A DNA stretch of 64,000 nucleotides from positions 4,493,254-4,557,253 of the forward strand of contig JAEVLN010000001.1 in the NCBI GenBank assembly GCA_018350325.1. Direction: 5' to 3'. The DNA comes from Globodera rostochiensis. Its lineage: Eukaryota > Nematoda > Chromadorea > Rhabditida > Heteroderidae. Position 1 is the stretch's first letter; every line of letters starts with the position of its first letter. The notes beneath the pieces were generated by a model. That model was not told the origin of the DNA. It worked only from the letters and a program-made list of their open reading frames with translations, and did not search any database. The position numbers and the translations under genes are program-made. Below, one piece after another: positions 45,005 to 58,613 of the stretch.

Positions 45005-48000
45005 TTAGCCGAATAAGCATTCGTCGTCGGAGTTCTCCAAAACCTGCAAGAACTTTTTGGTGCCGCGTCCGCGCGACCGAATTTTCATTCCTTCGACGCG
45101 CGCTTCGATGGCTTTTGCCGGTGCGGACGCGTCCGCCGCTTTCGGCCGAGCGGACGCACTGCCGCCGCCGCCCTCTTCGCCCACAACGGCGCCGTCATCC
45201 TCCGTCCATTTGCCACTCTCGAAGAAACGCGTGTCGTGTTCGTAGTCCCAATCGAGCTAAAACACGAATTCAATCGAAGGAAGGAAAGGACAGAGTTCGG
45301 GAGGGACGTCAAAGAAGCAAAAGCTCTCGTGACTTTTTGAAGTAGCCGAGTCTCCATGAACTCATCGACCGAACACCTCCCCCCTACCTCATTTCCCTTC
45401 GCGTCGAACACATTCAGACCAGGTCGGATTTTCGTATTCTTAAAATTCGACGCGTCTAAATTTAATAGTAAATTTCCGAACTTGAAAGGTCGTCCCTCAT
45501 ACCGTCAATTTCTCCCCCTGGGGGTTTTAGTGTGTTATTTCGCGATGAAACCACAGCGGCGCGAATTTGAAGCCCCGTAGCGATACGCACCAAAGCCAAT
45601 TTGTTGTCCGGGACGTGTTTGACGACCACTCGCCACTTCCCTGCAGTTTATCAAAAATGAATAAAGTGAAAGGCAAAACCCACCCGGCGGTATCTTCACC
45701 ATCAGAACGTTCACCTCGACGACGTCTTTGCTCGATTGTTTGGGCTTGGTAATTGCATCTTAATTATTCATTTAGGCTTTTGCGGGGACAACAAAAACCC
45801 GGCAATGCATGCCAATGGAAATAGCTGAGAAAAATTTGTTAAAACGATCGAAAAGTTCCAAAAGTCGCAAAAATTAAACAAAAATTTGCATCTTCGCCTA
45901 AGTCCATTCCCACCTTTGACCACCGCCACGTCGTCCCCGTCCTCCTCCTTGACCTGCCCTTCTTCCTCGTCCTCACTCTCCACTAACTCCCCTTCCTCAG
46001 GCTTACGAGCCGTTCGAACACGGCGCAACGGCTTCGAGTTGTCAATCAGAAGCTGAACCAAATGTCACACAAATGAACGGACAAATAAGCAAAATATGGC
46101 GATTGAATTCAATTTGGTTGTCCTAATAGATTACCTATGTTCGAGGCTATTATGTCCTTAATAGTTCCGACGACATGGGACTTTAAGCGAATTTGCTTTC
46201 GGTCCCATGTTACAATAACTCTTATGCGTGCCAACGTCAGAAGAATTATTATATTGTGAGAAACGACCCCAATATGAATGTCTAACACCTGAGCAACGTC
46301 AAAAGGATTTTCAAACGTGACGACAAAGGCCGAAGAACGAACAATTCCCTCCAGGGAACGAACTGTTTGAGGGTTGAATTCCGCGAAGATTCTAAATTAC
46401 AGCAACTTAAATTGGTGGTGATGGAGCGGGGAGTCTGATTTATAATCTAGACATTAATTACAACTCGACGAGATCTCGTTCGGTCTGGGCTCTAATCAAG
46501 AATTGTGTCTTTTTTGACGAAGTACTAAAAAACCCTTAATTTTGCTTTGAAGTATAACATCAACTTCTTCCCTCCATACAAATGCTAATCCTTTTAGGAT
46601 CCAATTTTCGATTCCCTCCCCTCCCCGTCCAATTGCATCAGTCGTCTCTCTCATAAATGTGTGTGCCATTGGTCGAGGCACAATGGGCGCGATACTGCAT
46701 TAAGAATGGTCTAAAATGCATTATCTCTGCACCTTGGCCATTCTTTTATGGCCCAATTCTGCAAGAACTCTTCGCCCACTCGGCCGAATGAGCCCCCCCC
46801 CCCTTCCCGTCGCTCATGAATATTTTAATGGTCCACAGGAGCAATAAGCGGAGAGTCAGAGGAAGGGACTGGTGAAAAGCGAATGGCAAAATGCACGAAT
46901 TTTCGTGCGGCCTTGGCCATCTCCAGGCCAACCCTTCAAAAGCAGCAAACAACAACTTGTTACACTAATTCACAATTCTGAGCTAATATGGAAGAGATTG
47001 ACTGTCCCGACAAATGGACATAAATGGATGAATGAAGCAAATCGACTTAGACAAATAAAATAAAAAAGCAGCATTTACCTGGAAACCTCAAAGGTGTTCA
47101 TGTTTTCTACTGACGGCCAGTGGACGAAGAGCGCGTTGAAGCGAAGAGACGCGTCGTCCGGGTCCGCGTCAAGCGAAGTGTAAAGCTCTTCTAATTCCGC
47201 ATCGCTAAGCTAAACGCTCACATTATAACAATTTTTAAAGGTTATTTAATTGGCAAAATCTAATTAAATAGCTCAACTAAAATATCTTATTTGTTCAAAA
47301 TCCAATCTAATCCCCCTCCCCCCCCCAAGTGGTTGGTCATCGTCAAACATTCTCACACATTATTTAATCATTCATTCATCTTGCACATTTTCGTACTCAT
47401 TCCCAAAAAAAGGGTTAAATCTAGATGGAACTTTCAAGGTCCCTCTTCTTCCACAGTCATCCAATCGAATGGCGATTTCGCCCTTTTTCTCCTTCCATTT
47501 ACTCGCTTCTGAAGGTCACATGACACCCAATCCCTTTTTTATGTTCAGTAAAGCTTTTCGCATTTCTTGCATTAAATTTAAAAGGAATTTTAGAACTCAA
47601 CTCAAAAATGGAACGGAGCTCGTTTCGTAGTTAAACTCACAAAATAATGGAACCAGCGACGGTAACTTTAACGATTCTCTCCATTTACTTTGAATCCTTT
47701 TATTGCCATCTCCGATGGAAAAATGTTCCGCACCGCACTTAATGCCATCGATTTGAATGTTTGAGGTTATAGGGTAAGAAGACAAGACCGGATGTATCCC
47801 CCCCCCCTTCGGATAGCCCTAAAAACAATACGAAAGACGGATACTTAACCCAAAAGCCATCGAAGTTCGGTCGGATTTCTTCAAGTGGGTAATTGTGCAG
47901 ATGTGCAATAAAATGATCCCATCACACACTTCGCTTAACCTAGCATCGCCCCCCCCCTCCCCCCTCTACGCCCTCAATCAATGCTAACGATGGTCCAGAA

Positions 48001-48832
48001 AGGGTCATCCAAGCCAATGCACACAAAAGCGCAAGAGGGCGGCGGCGAATGGTGGGTCCAACGCTTTCCCGCAACAGCGACCGAGTAGTGTCTTTCAGTC
48101 TCTCATCGCAAACCCTCCACAGCCCACCCCACACCATCCGAGAGCCTTCTCCGATTCGCTCGGCTCAACGTCCGACTCCCCCCCCCCTCCCCCACTCACT
48201 CAATTTATATCAACACAACAACGGACGGATTTGGATGGTTGGGAATATTCCCGCGCCAATCCAACCACCAGTCCAGTCGGTCGTCATCTCCAATTACCCT
48301 CCCATATCCTTCCGACTATTCTAAATTTACCCGTGTCCTCTCTCACCAACCACCTCACAAAGCGAAGAGCAAATATATTCACATATAATAAATATTGCGA
48401 TGCTGGCAGTTGTTTCGGAAAGTGGAGAAAGTGATGGTGAAGGAAGCGGAGCCTCCACGAGAGACAAAAAAATACCAATTATGCCATAAAAGGAACTTGC
48501 AAATAGTAAGAAAAAAACGACCTTCCTCCGAGTGACGTCGGACCGTCCGCCATCCAAAATCCGTGCAAAGCGTTCGGCCGCAATGTTTTGTTCGGCGTCC
48601 TCATCGGTTTGACTCGCCAAACGCTTCACCCGTCCCGCCAGCCGACCTCCGAATTCGCTAGACTCATCACCGTCCCCACAACTTTCCCATTCCGTCTCAC
48701 TGTCCTCTCTCCCTTCCGGCGAAGGTGACCAAGTGCACTCTTCGCTCCTCCGTTTTCTGTTCTTCGATGCATCCACAAACAGCACCTTCTTACTCGAAGT
48801 TGTTTTAGTTGTCGAAGACCCGCCCTCTGCCT
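45005..48832 (-). CDS. NCBP3-like nuclear cap-binding/export factor (tentative, partial)
   Basis: Several minus-strand exons look coding: about 48831-48521, 47209-47079, 46047-45918, 45735-45685, 45655-45605, about 45465-45400 and 45255-45005. The order suggests NCBP3 (C17orf85): ALFVHWPSVENMNTFEVS resembles its AL(Y)V.GV..MST.(D/E)(I/V) block, LLIDNSKPLRRVRTARKPEE is followed by an acidic EEGELVES-type stretch, then WRVVVKHVPDNKLALVRI resembles the N.L(F)(M/V)R.AT segment. The C-terminus is basic then acidic (KKFLQVLENSDDECLFG). The first exon lacks a Met, so the 5' end is missing. The family assignment is by motif order only. Confidence 0.45.
46447..46497. repeat. Palindromic element, copy C (half)
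   Basis: CTCGACGAGATCTCGTTCGG followed by TCTGGGCTCTAATC matches the right half of the element at 22097-22172, ending in the same GGGCTCTAAT. It lies in a probable intron of the NCBP3-like gene. Confidence 0.6.
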
Positions 48833-50170
48833 GATAATTATTGTTGATGCATTAAGTGAAGGAGAAGGACAATTAACAGAGATTTATTTTAAGTTCCGGA
48901 ATATTAAGTTGGAATGCTCGCACACCTGAAACTTTGCTCACCTAACCTAATAGCATAAGGTTGAGTCGAAGTCCCAGGCGGCGAGCAATTCCCACTTGGA
49001 TTCGGCAGTTTCTTAGCCCAAATATTCCTTCACGGGAGACCGTTTGCTTGCTTAGTTTATTTTGTGGAGAGAAGCAACGAATGATGGGGAAGAAAGAATG
49101 GAGGGGGGGGGGGGGAGAAGGACTAATAAGTGAAGGGAGAAGACAAAACCAAGGGATGGTGAGGAAGAAGCACCACTCCGCTGAGTCAGCAGCAGAAAAG
49201 GATGGAATGCCAACCGCGCCATCCTTTCGTTGCCGTCGGCAGTCGTCTTCCCTGGCAAGCTTAGAATTAAATTAACTGCTAGTTGTGAAAATGCGGCGGT
49301 GAAGAACAATAAATGAGACGAAAGTAATTGAGGAGAACAGGGGGAAAAAATGGCGCGAGGCAAGTTTTCTCCACGTGCCATACAATTGAAAATTGTAGAA
49401 ACTTCAAACAGGTTGCGTTCAATTGTCCAAAATATACGTAATACGCATGGATTTCGATTGATTTTGCTGCGAGACGTTGAAAACAGAAGTGAATGAATGA
49501 ATGAAGCAAGCAGCAGAATCCGGCCTTCCCACAGGCGCTAGTTGGAGCAAGAATGTTTGGCGGGGAACAGAATGGACGCCTCTAACCACGGCGGGAAAGG
49601 AAGGAAAGGGAGGGGACGAGGGGGAATAGGAGGGATGAAGGAAAGGAGGGAAGGCAATAGTCACAATGTCGCAGTCACCCTCATCCTCAACCCTAGCAAA
49701 CGCATAAATGGAAGTGTGTGGTGCTGGATGGCAAAGGAAGGAGACGAAAACAGGGGAAGAATGGGAGGGACACCGTATTCTCTCCAATTCCCTTCTCCCC
49801 CCCCCCCCCCCCCCCCCCCCCTTCTAACCTCCCCCCACACATAATTGAGGAGGTCAGCAGGCAGCAGAAGAGGAAGGCGAAGAAGAAAGAAGACCGAAAG
49901 AGATGTGCGAATGTGTGAGTGAGTGAGTGAGGGATGGGCGCGAGGGAGGGAGGGGGGGGGGGGTTGAGAACAGCGCAGCATTGGGTAATCGACAAAGCTT
50001 TTATCCTCCATATACAATACTCGTATATAACAGAATATCATCACCCGCGATGTGCATGGAAAAAAGAATTAGGGAAATTAACAAGTCAAAATATTTCTTT
50101 GATGGAATCTCCATCACTGAAAACAGAACGAAGAGAATGATAATTGAAAGAAAGTTATCTTAAGCCGAAC
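48833..50170. other. Non-coding, homopolymer-rich
   Basis: No supported gene. Purine-rich stretches with G runs at 49106-49119 and 49953-49963; a 27-bp C run at 49797-49820; a GTGA repeat near 49915-49930. The 5' exon of the NCBP3-like gene is expected somewhere here. Confidence 0.4.
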
Positions 50171-50178
50171 AATGGAAG

Positions 50179-50416
50179 CAGGCACGTATTTAGAGTGCTT
50201 GGGGGTACATAACCCTCCCTAAGGGGAAATTTGAGAAAAAACCCATAGGCGGGAACTCTGTTGTGTTTTTCAAAATTCGTATTTTGGACTGATTTTCTTA
50301 ACAAATATCGTTAAAATCTTCAAAAAAATTTCTGACCCCTCTTATTCCTAAAAGTTTATCCCTTTAAAAGTAAAAACGGAATACACCCCAACGGCAAAAT
50401 TCTAAATACGAGCCTG
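50179..50416. mobile_element. hAT-like MITE, 238 bp
   Basis: The left end CAGGCACGTATTTAGAGT and the right end ATTCTAAATACGAGCCTG are inverted copies with two mismatches over 18 bp. The flanks AATGGAAG (50171-50178) and TCTGGAAG (50417-50424) agree at 6 of 8 positions, as expected for an aged 8-bp target duplication. The CAGG terminus and 8-bp duplication fit hAT elements. There is no transposase inside. Confidence 0.65.
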
Positions 50417-50424
50417 TCTGGAAG

Positions 50425-51699
50425 CAGCACGAGTTGAGAGATAGCAGTCACAAAACAGAGAGTCTCTCTGGGGTTAGATGGTTCAAAAACTAAGTTTTTT
50501 GCGTTTCTAAGAGTAAGAACGAGACCGTATATGGGCAAAAGGTCCGGACAAAAGGTCAGATAAGCACAAGTCAAACAAAACCACCTGCTAACTGCGGAAC
50601 GAACATGGAATTTATTTTTTATGCAACATTTTACTATTAAGAAATTGAATTTTCTGAACGGTTTTCATATTATAGAGAAACCCTATTGGCGATTTAAAGT
50701 CATATTTTGCGGATTTAAAGCTAACTTAAGCCCGCGCAGTTAGAAAAAAGCCTGTGGGTTTTGACATTTTTCTTTAATGAAAATACCTCTTTATTGAACG
50801 TAACATTAGTGCCATCGCCCGGAACATCCAGCTCATAATCGAGCTCATCTATGAAAAAAATCAAGTTCAAGAGTATTATAGGTGAATTTTGGGTGCTAAA
50901 ACCTCGTTGTAGGTACTTAGTTCTAAAAATCCATCAACTAGGTGCTAACCCCCAAAATATGAACCCCATTGTGGTTTCATCACATTTTTTTTTCAAAAAA
51001 TTGTGTATGTTAGAACCCACTTCCAGATCTAGGAATATTTATTATAAAATGTAATGGCTACGGCCCTGATTATATGCATCCTTAGGATTACCATCTGAAA
51101 TTGAAGGAAGCTGCAATAAATCCATTACACAATTGTTTCTATCTAAACAAAAAAATTAAATTTAATCAAGCTTCTATATGTAATTATTTGCAAAGTACAG
51201 GTACAATACTTAGAAACTGACGCTCGTACTTTGGAAATTTAAATGTACTTATTTCCAAGAATGCATTTTGAAAATAAGAATTTGGCGTGTTAAAATTTTT
51301 GAATTTTAATAAAGGAACTCACGATTTGGCATTGTGTATATTCAGATTATCAAAAGAAAATGGCCACTTTGTCAAAAAAAAAAACCCCTCACGAAACATT
51401 GATCTTCTGACAGCCAGAAACGTAGAATAAGCCTAATTTGTAATCCTCAGCTAGGCTCCTTAGGCATAAGCCTTTTTTTTTCAAGCGAAATGTCCCCACT
51501 CCAAAATAGAACAAAGAATATGGTGATTTAATTAAGCCTTTAAATATTTAAATAGGTTTGAAATCGGTTCAGAATTCAGTTTTCAAAATAAGTATTGCAT
51601 TAAAATTAAAGAAATCATAGTTGTTGTCTGACAGTATAAACGTGATTAGTAGGGCTGTCTTTTTTACCTGAAATAGGTTTTTTAGAGTTAACGTTTAAA
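50425..51699. other. AT-rich intergenic region
   Basis: No supported gene; long A/T runs and dispersed-looking sequence. The last part is the ubiquitin-S30 promoter, with a TTTTTTAG at 51678-51685 that could be a trans-splice acceptor. Confidence 0.45.
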
Positions 51700-52507
<808 letters not shown>

Positions 52508-52718
52508 GTCATTGGAAGAGGAATGCCGAGGATATGACGAAATATGTTTCTGTTTTGTTTGATGTTGATCGGTTATATAACCTGAATTGAGTAAATGTTG
52601 CCATTTATACAATCTCTTCTAATACAAACTAAATTATTGGTTTTTACAGTTTACTTATTTTTCTTTGTTGTGTTTTTTTGAAAACTTTCTTAAGGTGCGG
52701 CCGGATTCTTTTTCCCTA

Positions 52719-54001
52719 ATGGATTTAGTTTATCATGAAAAGGTACGTTTATTTACGGGTTTCATCATCAGTTGAATACGGCAAAATGTAGCCAGCTTTT
52801 GTTAGAAAAATTCTAATGCTATTATTGGGCGTGACAGAATTCTGACGCATTTTTTTAAGCAAATTGGTCGGATGTGTGCTCAACATGCATTGAACATGCT
52901 GCTTCAAGGGCATTATTTTACTCCCGACTCGTTGGCATCTATTGCTCGGGAGCTTGACCAAAGAGAGATGGCTATGCTAAGGGATGAATCTCAATTCCAG
53001 AGCCAAAATTACGATGAATCGGGCTATTTTTCAATCCAGGTAATCCGGTTCAATAGGTGTTGGTTCTTAGATAGGATCCAACTTCTTGTGTGGCCGGCCT
53101 TACACTCAAATGTTTGATTATATTATTGCAACGTTTGAGGTGATAACTGAAGCTTTACGTCGTCAAGCGAATCTCCACCTAGAGCCTCTCGAAAGCCCAA
53201 ACGTTTTGAAGATTTTGCAAAATCCCAGGTTTGTTCCTAATTCAACCATTTGGAAGTTTTATGGAAATAACAAATTAAGTTTGGCGTACGCTTACATTTG
53301 CCATCTGGAGGACCATTGGTTCTCCATTCGGAAAATTGGTACGACTTGGTTCATTCTCAATTCGCTGTTCAAAGGCCCTCGTCTCGTTTCTGAATCCTTT
53401 CTCGAGTTGTACATCACTCAGCTTCACGCGGAAGGTGCCTTAAAATGTTTGTTACCTTTGAATTTGTTTTATTTTTGGCAGGTTGGTCGATTTACGTCAT
53501 CGAGGGCGAATTACCCGCGTGTGCTGCCGAAACGGTGCCAAGAGAATTTTGGAATGAGACGCGCAGGACAAAGAAATTGGAAAGTGACATTGAGAAGGCA
53601 ATTGCACTGAGTCTAAACGAGGCACAGCCGTTTATTGTTACAAAGGTAACGTATTTGCTTCGATAAATCTTTCCTTTTTGATTATGCGTTTCAGACTTCT
53701 GACGAGGAATTGTTTGGCACAGCGACTCCAGTGGTCAGCCAAGCGGAAGAGTTGGACATTCAAGTGAATTTTGACGACTTTTGCTGTTGTCCAAACGTAA
53801 TTTTAGCGAGCTTTGGAGGACAGTCTGCGCGAAGCTAACAAGGCCAATTCTGTGCGCAGTGCCGAGTCACTTCTCGTTGGAGAGGCGATAAGAAACAGTG
53901 TTTTGGACCTGAACTCTTCTAGCAGCACTTCCAAACAGACCAACGAAGATGAAGAAGACCCGCACAATCAGCAGTCATGTTCAAGTGGCTACCAAAGATA
54001 G
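52719..54001 (+). CDS. atx-3: Ataxin-3 homologue, Josephin-domain deubiquitinase
   Basis: It removes or edits ubiquitin chains, acting with p97/VCP. Seven exons (52719-52742, 52860-53039, 53140-53228, 53280-53434, 53482-53645, 53695-53763, 53807-54001) give 291 aa. The Josephin domain carries the catalytic Cys in RMCAQHALNMLLQGH, the NYDESGYFSIQ loop, the catalytic His in LEDHWFSIRK and Asn in WFILNS. Two ubiquitin-interacting motifs follow (DIEKAIALSLNEA and RALEDSLREAN). There is no glutamine tract. It sits 210 bp after the ubiquitin-S30 gene on the same strand, close enough for a nematode-style operon, though no intercistronic signal is proven. Confidence 0.94.
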
Positions 54002-54497
54002 ATGTACACGTAGAACGCTTCACTTTTTCATTTTTATGGCACTTATGCTGGGCTTATTCAACTTTCAAATATGCATGATAAAGATTTGCATAGGTGCCAA
54101 GATTTTTAAGGTTAATTAATTTTTCTAAAAATATGAGGGAGAATCCTTGCTTTTGAACATGATCTGGACGTTTACATCGCTTTGTTTGTGATCGATTTAG
54201 TGTGGACATATGAGAAATTACTATTAAAAAGCTTTTAATATGCAATGTGTAGTTCTTTATGCCTTTAAGAATTTATTTGCCTGTTTGTATTCGAGTCGAA
54301 ATTAAAACAAAGAAGACAACAAAATTTTATTTTATTTTCCAAAGTTTTGACAACAACAAATATTGGAATGGATTTGTTAAGAAAAAATCTTTAAAGGTTT
54401 CTCCTTTTATGATGTCTGACAGAGCATCAACGAGCACGCGGACTTCGAGAGGTATTTTCGAGTTTTTTTGGTTGGTGTCAGTTTTTCAATGTTTAAG

Positions 54498-55100
54498 ATG
54501 GCGGTGAGCCTTGCGCAGAGAAAGTAATTTTGTGTGGTTAGAGCAGGCCAAATTTTACTCAGCTTAGAGAAATTGGTGCGCTGATTTCTGCTTTTCCGAA
54601 AGGAAATTCCAATGACGGACAAAAACCACCCGATTCAGCGCTCGGCACAGCGCTAAAAAACATGGTAATTCAGTGGAATTCGCTGCTTTCCCAGGTGGTC
54701 ACTGAAGTGGACCACCCACAGCCGATTTTGGAACACATCAAAGAAACGGCCGAGTTCTCAGTGAAACAGGTTAATTCATCAAGAACACCAAAACGGTTCT
54801 ACAAGAAAACATAAGTGCTGCTACACTTTCAGTTTCGTGATGCTTGCTTAGCGATGAACAGCGAATTGACTCGGATATCGATGGATTGGCAGCTGAACTT
54901 CCCTGAGGAAATGGTGAAGCAGGTTTTGGAGAATACATTCAATCATTTCTGGCTTAATGTAAGAGTTATTTCAGGAAATTGCTGAATATGAGAATTCAAT
55001 CCGAAGACAAGAGGACTTGTTGACTAAGATCAGTCAGAAATTGGACGAAGAAATTTCATCAGGAGAGAATTCGAACTTTGGCACAAATTTTGGATTTTAA
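54498..55100 (+). CDS. Mediator subunit 28-like protein
   Basis: Four exons (54498-54503, 54542-54769, 54833-54922, 54975-55100) give 149 aa. The first coding exon is just ATGGCG, followed by a 38-bp intron. This start was chosen because it alone joins in phase to SRPNFTQLREIGALISAF. The second half is helical (LNFPEEMVKQEIAEYENSIR, RQEDLLTKISQKLDEE) and resembles the MED28 coiled-coil segment (Q.P.Q.I..D...L...L.RKD.L...H..KL). MED28 links Mediator's head module to activators. The match is distant; another small coiled-coil nuclear protein is possible. The tail is Asn/Phe/Gly-rich. Confidence 0.5.
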
Positions 55101-55231
55101 TTCGGAAGAATTAGATGATAAAACTATAAATCGTTGTCCCCATCACTTGGTTTATGTCTGACTTCACTAATATTGTGCTTATGAATTGGATTTATGTAAA
55201 ATTCTATGCTGTTTTGGAGCGTGTTGTTGAC

Positions 55232-58200
55232 ATGTGGCATGAGGCACGAAGACAGGAGAAGATGGTCAGGGCGAAGATGGTGGACAACGCGAAGAGGAAC
55301 GAGCGGAGGAAACAGTTCTACGAAAGTGTGGTCAGTCTTGGGAGCGTGGTAACTGAATCCTCAATCCCCTTTTTGCCATTTCTTATCCGATGTGCCGGAT
55401 AGGAGGTGACGTTTTGTTCTAAATTTATATCGGTTTTACTGCTTAATTGTTTGGACAATGTTTGACAGCGAAAAGAACCGGAGGGTTTCATGCAATTACA
55501 TGGCCAAAGAATGCACATTCATGTTGACCCGTCGGAGGCGGCCGACTCGCCTAATTCAATGTTTGGATTGGCCTTTGTCGAGATTGGAGATTTAGTCAAA
55601 AAGAAAGAAATGGGACGGGGCATTTTTAAATGAAAAGAATTCCAAAATATGTTCAATAACAAATCCAAAGTGCCAATTCAATGTATTCACATCCTTTCAA
55701 TAGGAGGAAATGGCAAGGTGACCCAAACATTCTGATCGACAGATTCGACGTTCGTGTTTATCTCGATAGCATTCCGGAGACAGCGCCTAATTCGACCCAA
55801 AAGAACATGTGCATTTGTCTGTCTTTTGCTTAATTTAAAATAAATTCAGGCCGAAGGACGACGTCATCGAATTGCAATGCTATTACGAACGCTATCGAAT
55901 TCTGGTATTTAACGAATTTCGAAAAGGTATTCTAAATAGCAAAAAGGGTGCTTTTTGATAATTTAAATGTTTTCAAAGCATTAATTAATTCGGATAAAAC
56001 GCTTTTTTAGTCAACGAAAAGCAATTTCTCAACGAAATCGCTGCCAAGGAGTTCTGGCCGGCCCAGCAACAGTGCAGTCAATCTTCCAATGCCACCTATA
56101 AGAAGGAAATTGAGAAAAAGAGGCGAGTTTATGTCACACAACTTTTTCACCTTTTATAATTCAAGAAAATTGGCTTCCAAACGAGCTGCAATTGCATTCA
56201 ATTACGCCGACTCGACTGAAGCAATACATGTATCGCACGCGCCTTCCCCCGCTCATTACCCGAGAGAACAGCGCTCGTCATCGAGCAGTTCAGATGACGA
56301 CTTCGACGAAGTGGAAGAAATCGGTTGGTTGGATGCTGTGGTTACTCGACATTTGCAGGCCTAAACATTGCGGCCCGGACCGGGGAAAAACTTGCTTCAA
56401 CCTTACAGACATACTTAAATGCGGTTTAAAAAACCAAAATTTGGAATTAATTTCTACCTGTTAAGACACCGTTCTCGATACCGACGCTTTGAGTGCCGAG
56501 CAAGCGGCTACTCTTAACAAAATTGGAGCCCATTTCAACATCACTGCGGGTGCATTTCTCCAACTCTTGGTATCGTTTCGTTGAAATATTTGCCAATTTT
56601 TTTTTTGATTTCAGTCGCTGGACCGCAAAGAACAGACATCCACCGCCCAAATTAGAGAAATTGACAAAGCCAAACTCGCACTCTCAGTCTGTAATTATTA
56701 CTTTTTTACAACACAAATCTATCCATCATAGATAGTCCATAAACTTATTTTCCTTTTTCTATTGTATTTCACCGTCATTGTCCCTCCATTTTAGGGCCGA
56801 CATGCAAAAGCGGACAGAGCAGTATTGAAACGGTAGTCATTCGGCCTTGCATTGGGAGGTATAATGTCAATTTTCAACAATTGCAGAAAAAGGGCACTGA
56901 TCATCGGGAATCTGGGCTCGAATGCGCAAACCAGCGAGGAGGCGACTACCACTTTACTCAGTTTTTTGGCTGCATCCGGCAAAAATGAGCTGAACGAAGA
57001 GTTCGGTCTTTTTTCCGCTGACTAATTTCATTTTTCGCGCAGTTCCTCTTCGAGCGAATCGGGCGAAGAGTTTGTGAGGACTGAGTTTATCACTTCGTTT
57101 GGCGGAGAGGAGGAAAGAGAGTGCGCGAAAAGAGAGAGTGCCGTTGTTGGTGGGCCAACTGAGGACGAAGGCACGGACAGAGAGGCGGTCGTTCAGGGCC
57201 CAATTCTTCCTAACCGGGAGTATCGGCGGCTTCTGTACGGCCCTCCCCCTCCTCCTCCGCATACGTTTTATTCGTTTTGTTTAAATTCAGCGAATTGTCC
57301 CGACGGCGGTCGAATAGCCCAGAAAATACGTGGGAGAGGAGAGACCGTCCCGTGGAAAGGGAGCGCAGGGAGAGGGACCTCCGGCACGGCTTTCGCAATT
57401 CCTCGCGATCTCCGTCCCATTGGCGCCGTTGTTGGTCGACACGCTCTCGTGAAAGAGAAAGGAGAAGGCGGAGCAGCCGTTCGAGGAGCAAAAACAGCGG
57501 CAGACAAAGGCGACGACGCCGCTCTTGCTCAGTCTCTTCGTCCGCACCTTCCCCAAAACGCACGCCAACTGCGACATCTTCGAACAAACGAAAAACTGTT
57601 CGGCATGGAGAGCGTGACAGGTAACCAATTTTTGTAGAATGTTAAGGATTTCAGAAGTAATGTTTGTAATACAATAATAATGGGGGGGGGGGCTCGCATT
57701 GACTTGAAATTGACAGATCCGGCGAGCGAGAGTATCCGAGAAAGGACAAAAGCCTAAAAACGAAACGAAACAGTTCGTCCTCTTCTTCTCGAAGCCATTC
57801 GCACAAAATCGGCAATGGTGCCGCAAAAAACGCCCAACTTTCTCACTTTGCGATGAATCGAAAAAGTTCGTCTTCGTCCGATGTCGATTCGCTGTTGAGT
57901 GTCCGTTCGTCAATGAGCGAATCTGAAAAAGAGCGAATTGAACGTGAAAATCGAAAGAGGCGAATTCGTAAAACGAAAAGGACGGTCAAAGTACAACAAA
58001 ATAATGCCGAAACTGCCCAAGAGGAGGCCGAAACTGTAAGGAGAAAAAGCTAAAACCGTCGGCAAGAATGCGTTTTATCAAATCAAATTTCAGAAAGCAG
58101 AGAGAGCGGCGAAGAAATTGCGGCAGCAAATGCAAAAGGCACTGACAAAAACGGCGGCACAATTAAAGGAGGAGGAAGAGCAGCGACAGAGGGAAACGAT

Positions 58201-58448
58201 GCGCGAGAAAAAGGTGCCATCCAATTTCCCTTCACTCATTTGAACTGCTTCATTTCTACCAACAACAAAAAAACTTTCGAATTCAGAGGCGAGAAGAGCA
58301 ATTGCTGGAGGAGTCACGTCTGTTGAAGAAGAGGGAGAGAGAGAAGCGCAAGACGGACGAGGGGAGAGAAAGAGAGCGCAGAGAGAGTGAACGGGGCGAC
58401 GGAAACCGTTCCTCCAGACGACGAAGACGTTCGTCCTCCGACGAATGA
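55232..58448 (+). CDS. CLASRP: CLK4-associating serine/arginine-rich protein (CLASRP/SWAP2)
   Basis: This is an SR-related alternative-splicing regulator of nuclear speckles. Fifteen exons sum to 697 aa: 55232-55330, 55469-55560, 55704-55808, 55850-55926, 56011-56122, 56166-56323, 56466-56569, 56615-56686, 56795-56832, 56887-57000, 57043-57234, 57291-57620, 57717-58035, 58094-58213, 58287-58448. The N-terminal domain begins MWHEARRQEKMVRAKMVDNA and continues KRNERRKQFYE, then KWQGDPNILIDRFDVR and CYYERYRILVFNEF. FITSFGG marks the middle, followed by long RS/SR repeats and a charged coiled-coil tail with LRQQMQKALTKTA. Intron 5 starts with GC (AG|GCGAGT at 56123), needed to join EKKR-KLASKRAAIAF. 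Confidence 0.95.
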
Positions 58449-58613
58449 CTAATGAATGAAAGGCCACAAATTCTTTAATTTTTGTTGACCTGCTGAATTG
58501 TTCTGTCGTTGAATGAATGAATTAGTTCTCTCACAAGTGCTAATTGTTTTTGCCGAATGCTGAAGCATATTTTATTATGATTTCCTTAAAATTAGAGACA
58601 AATTTAGCCTTTG

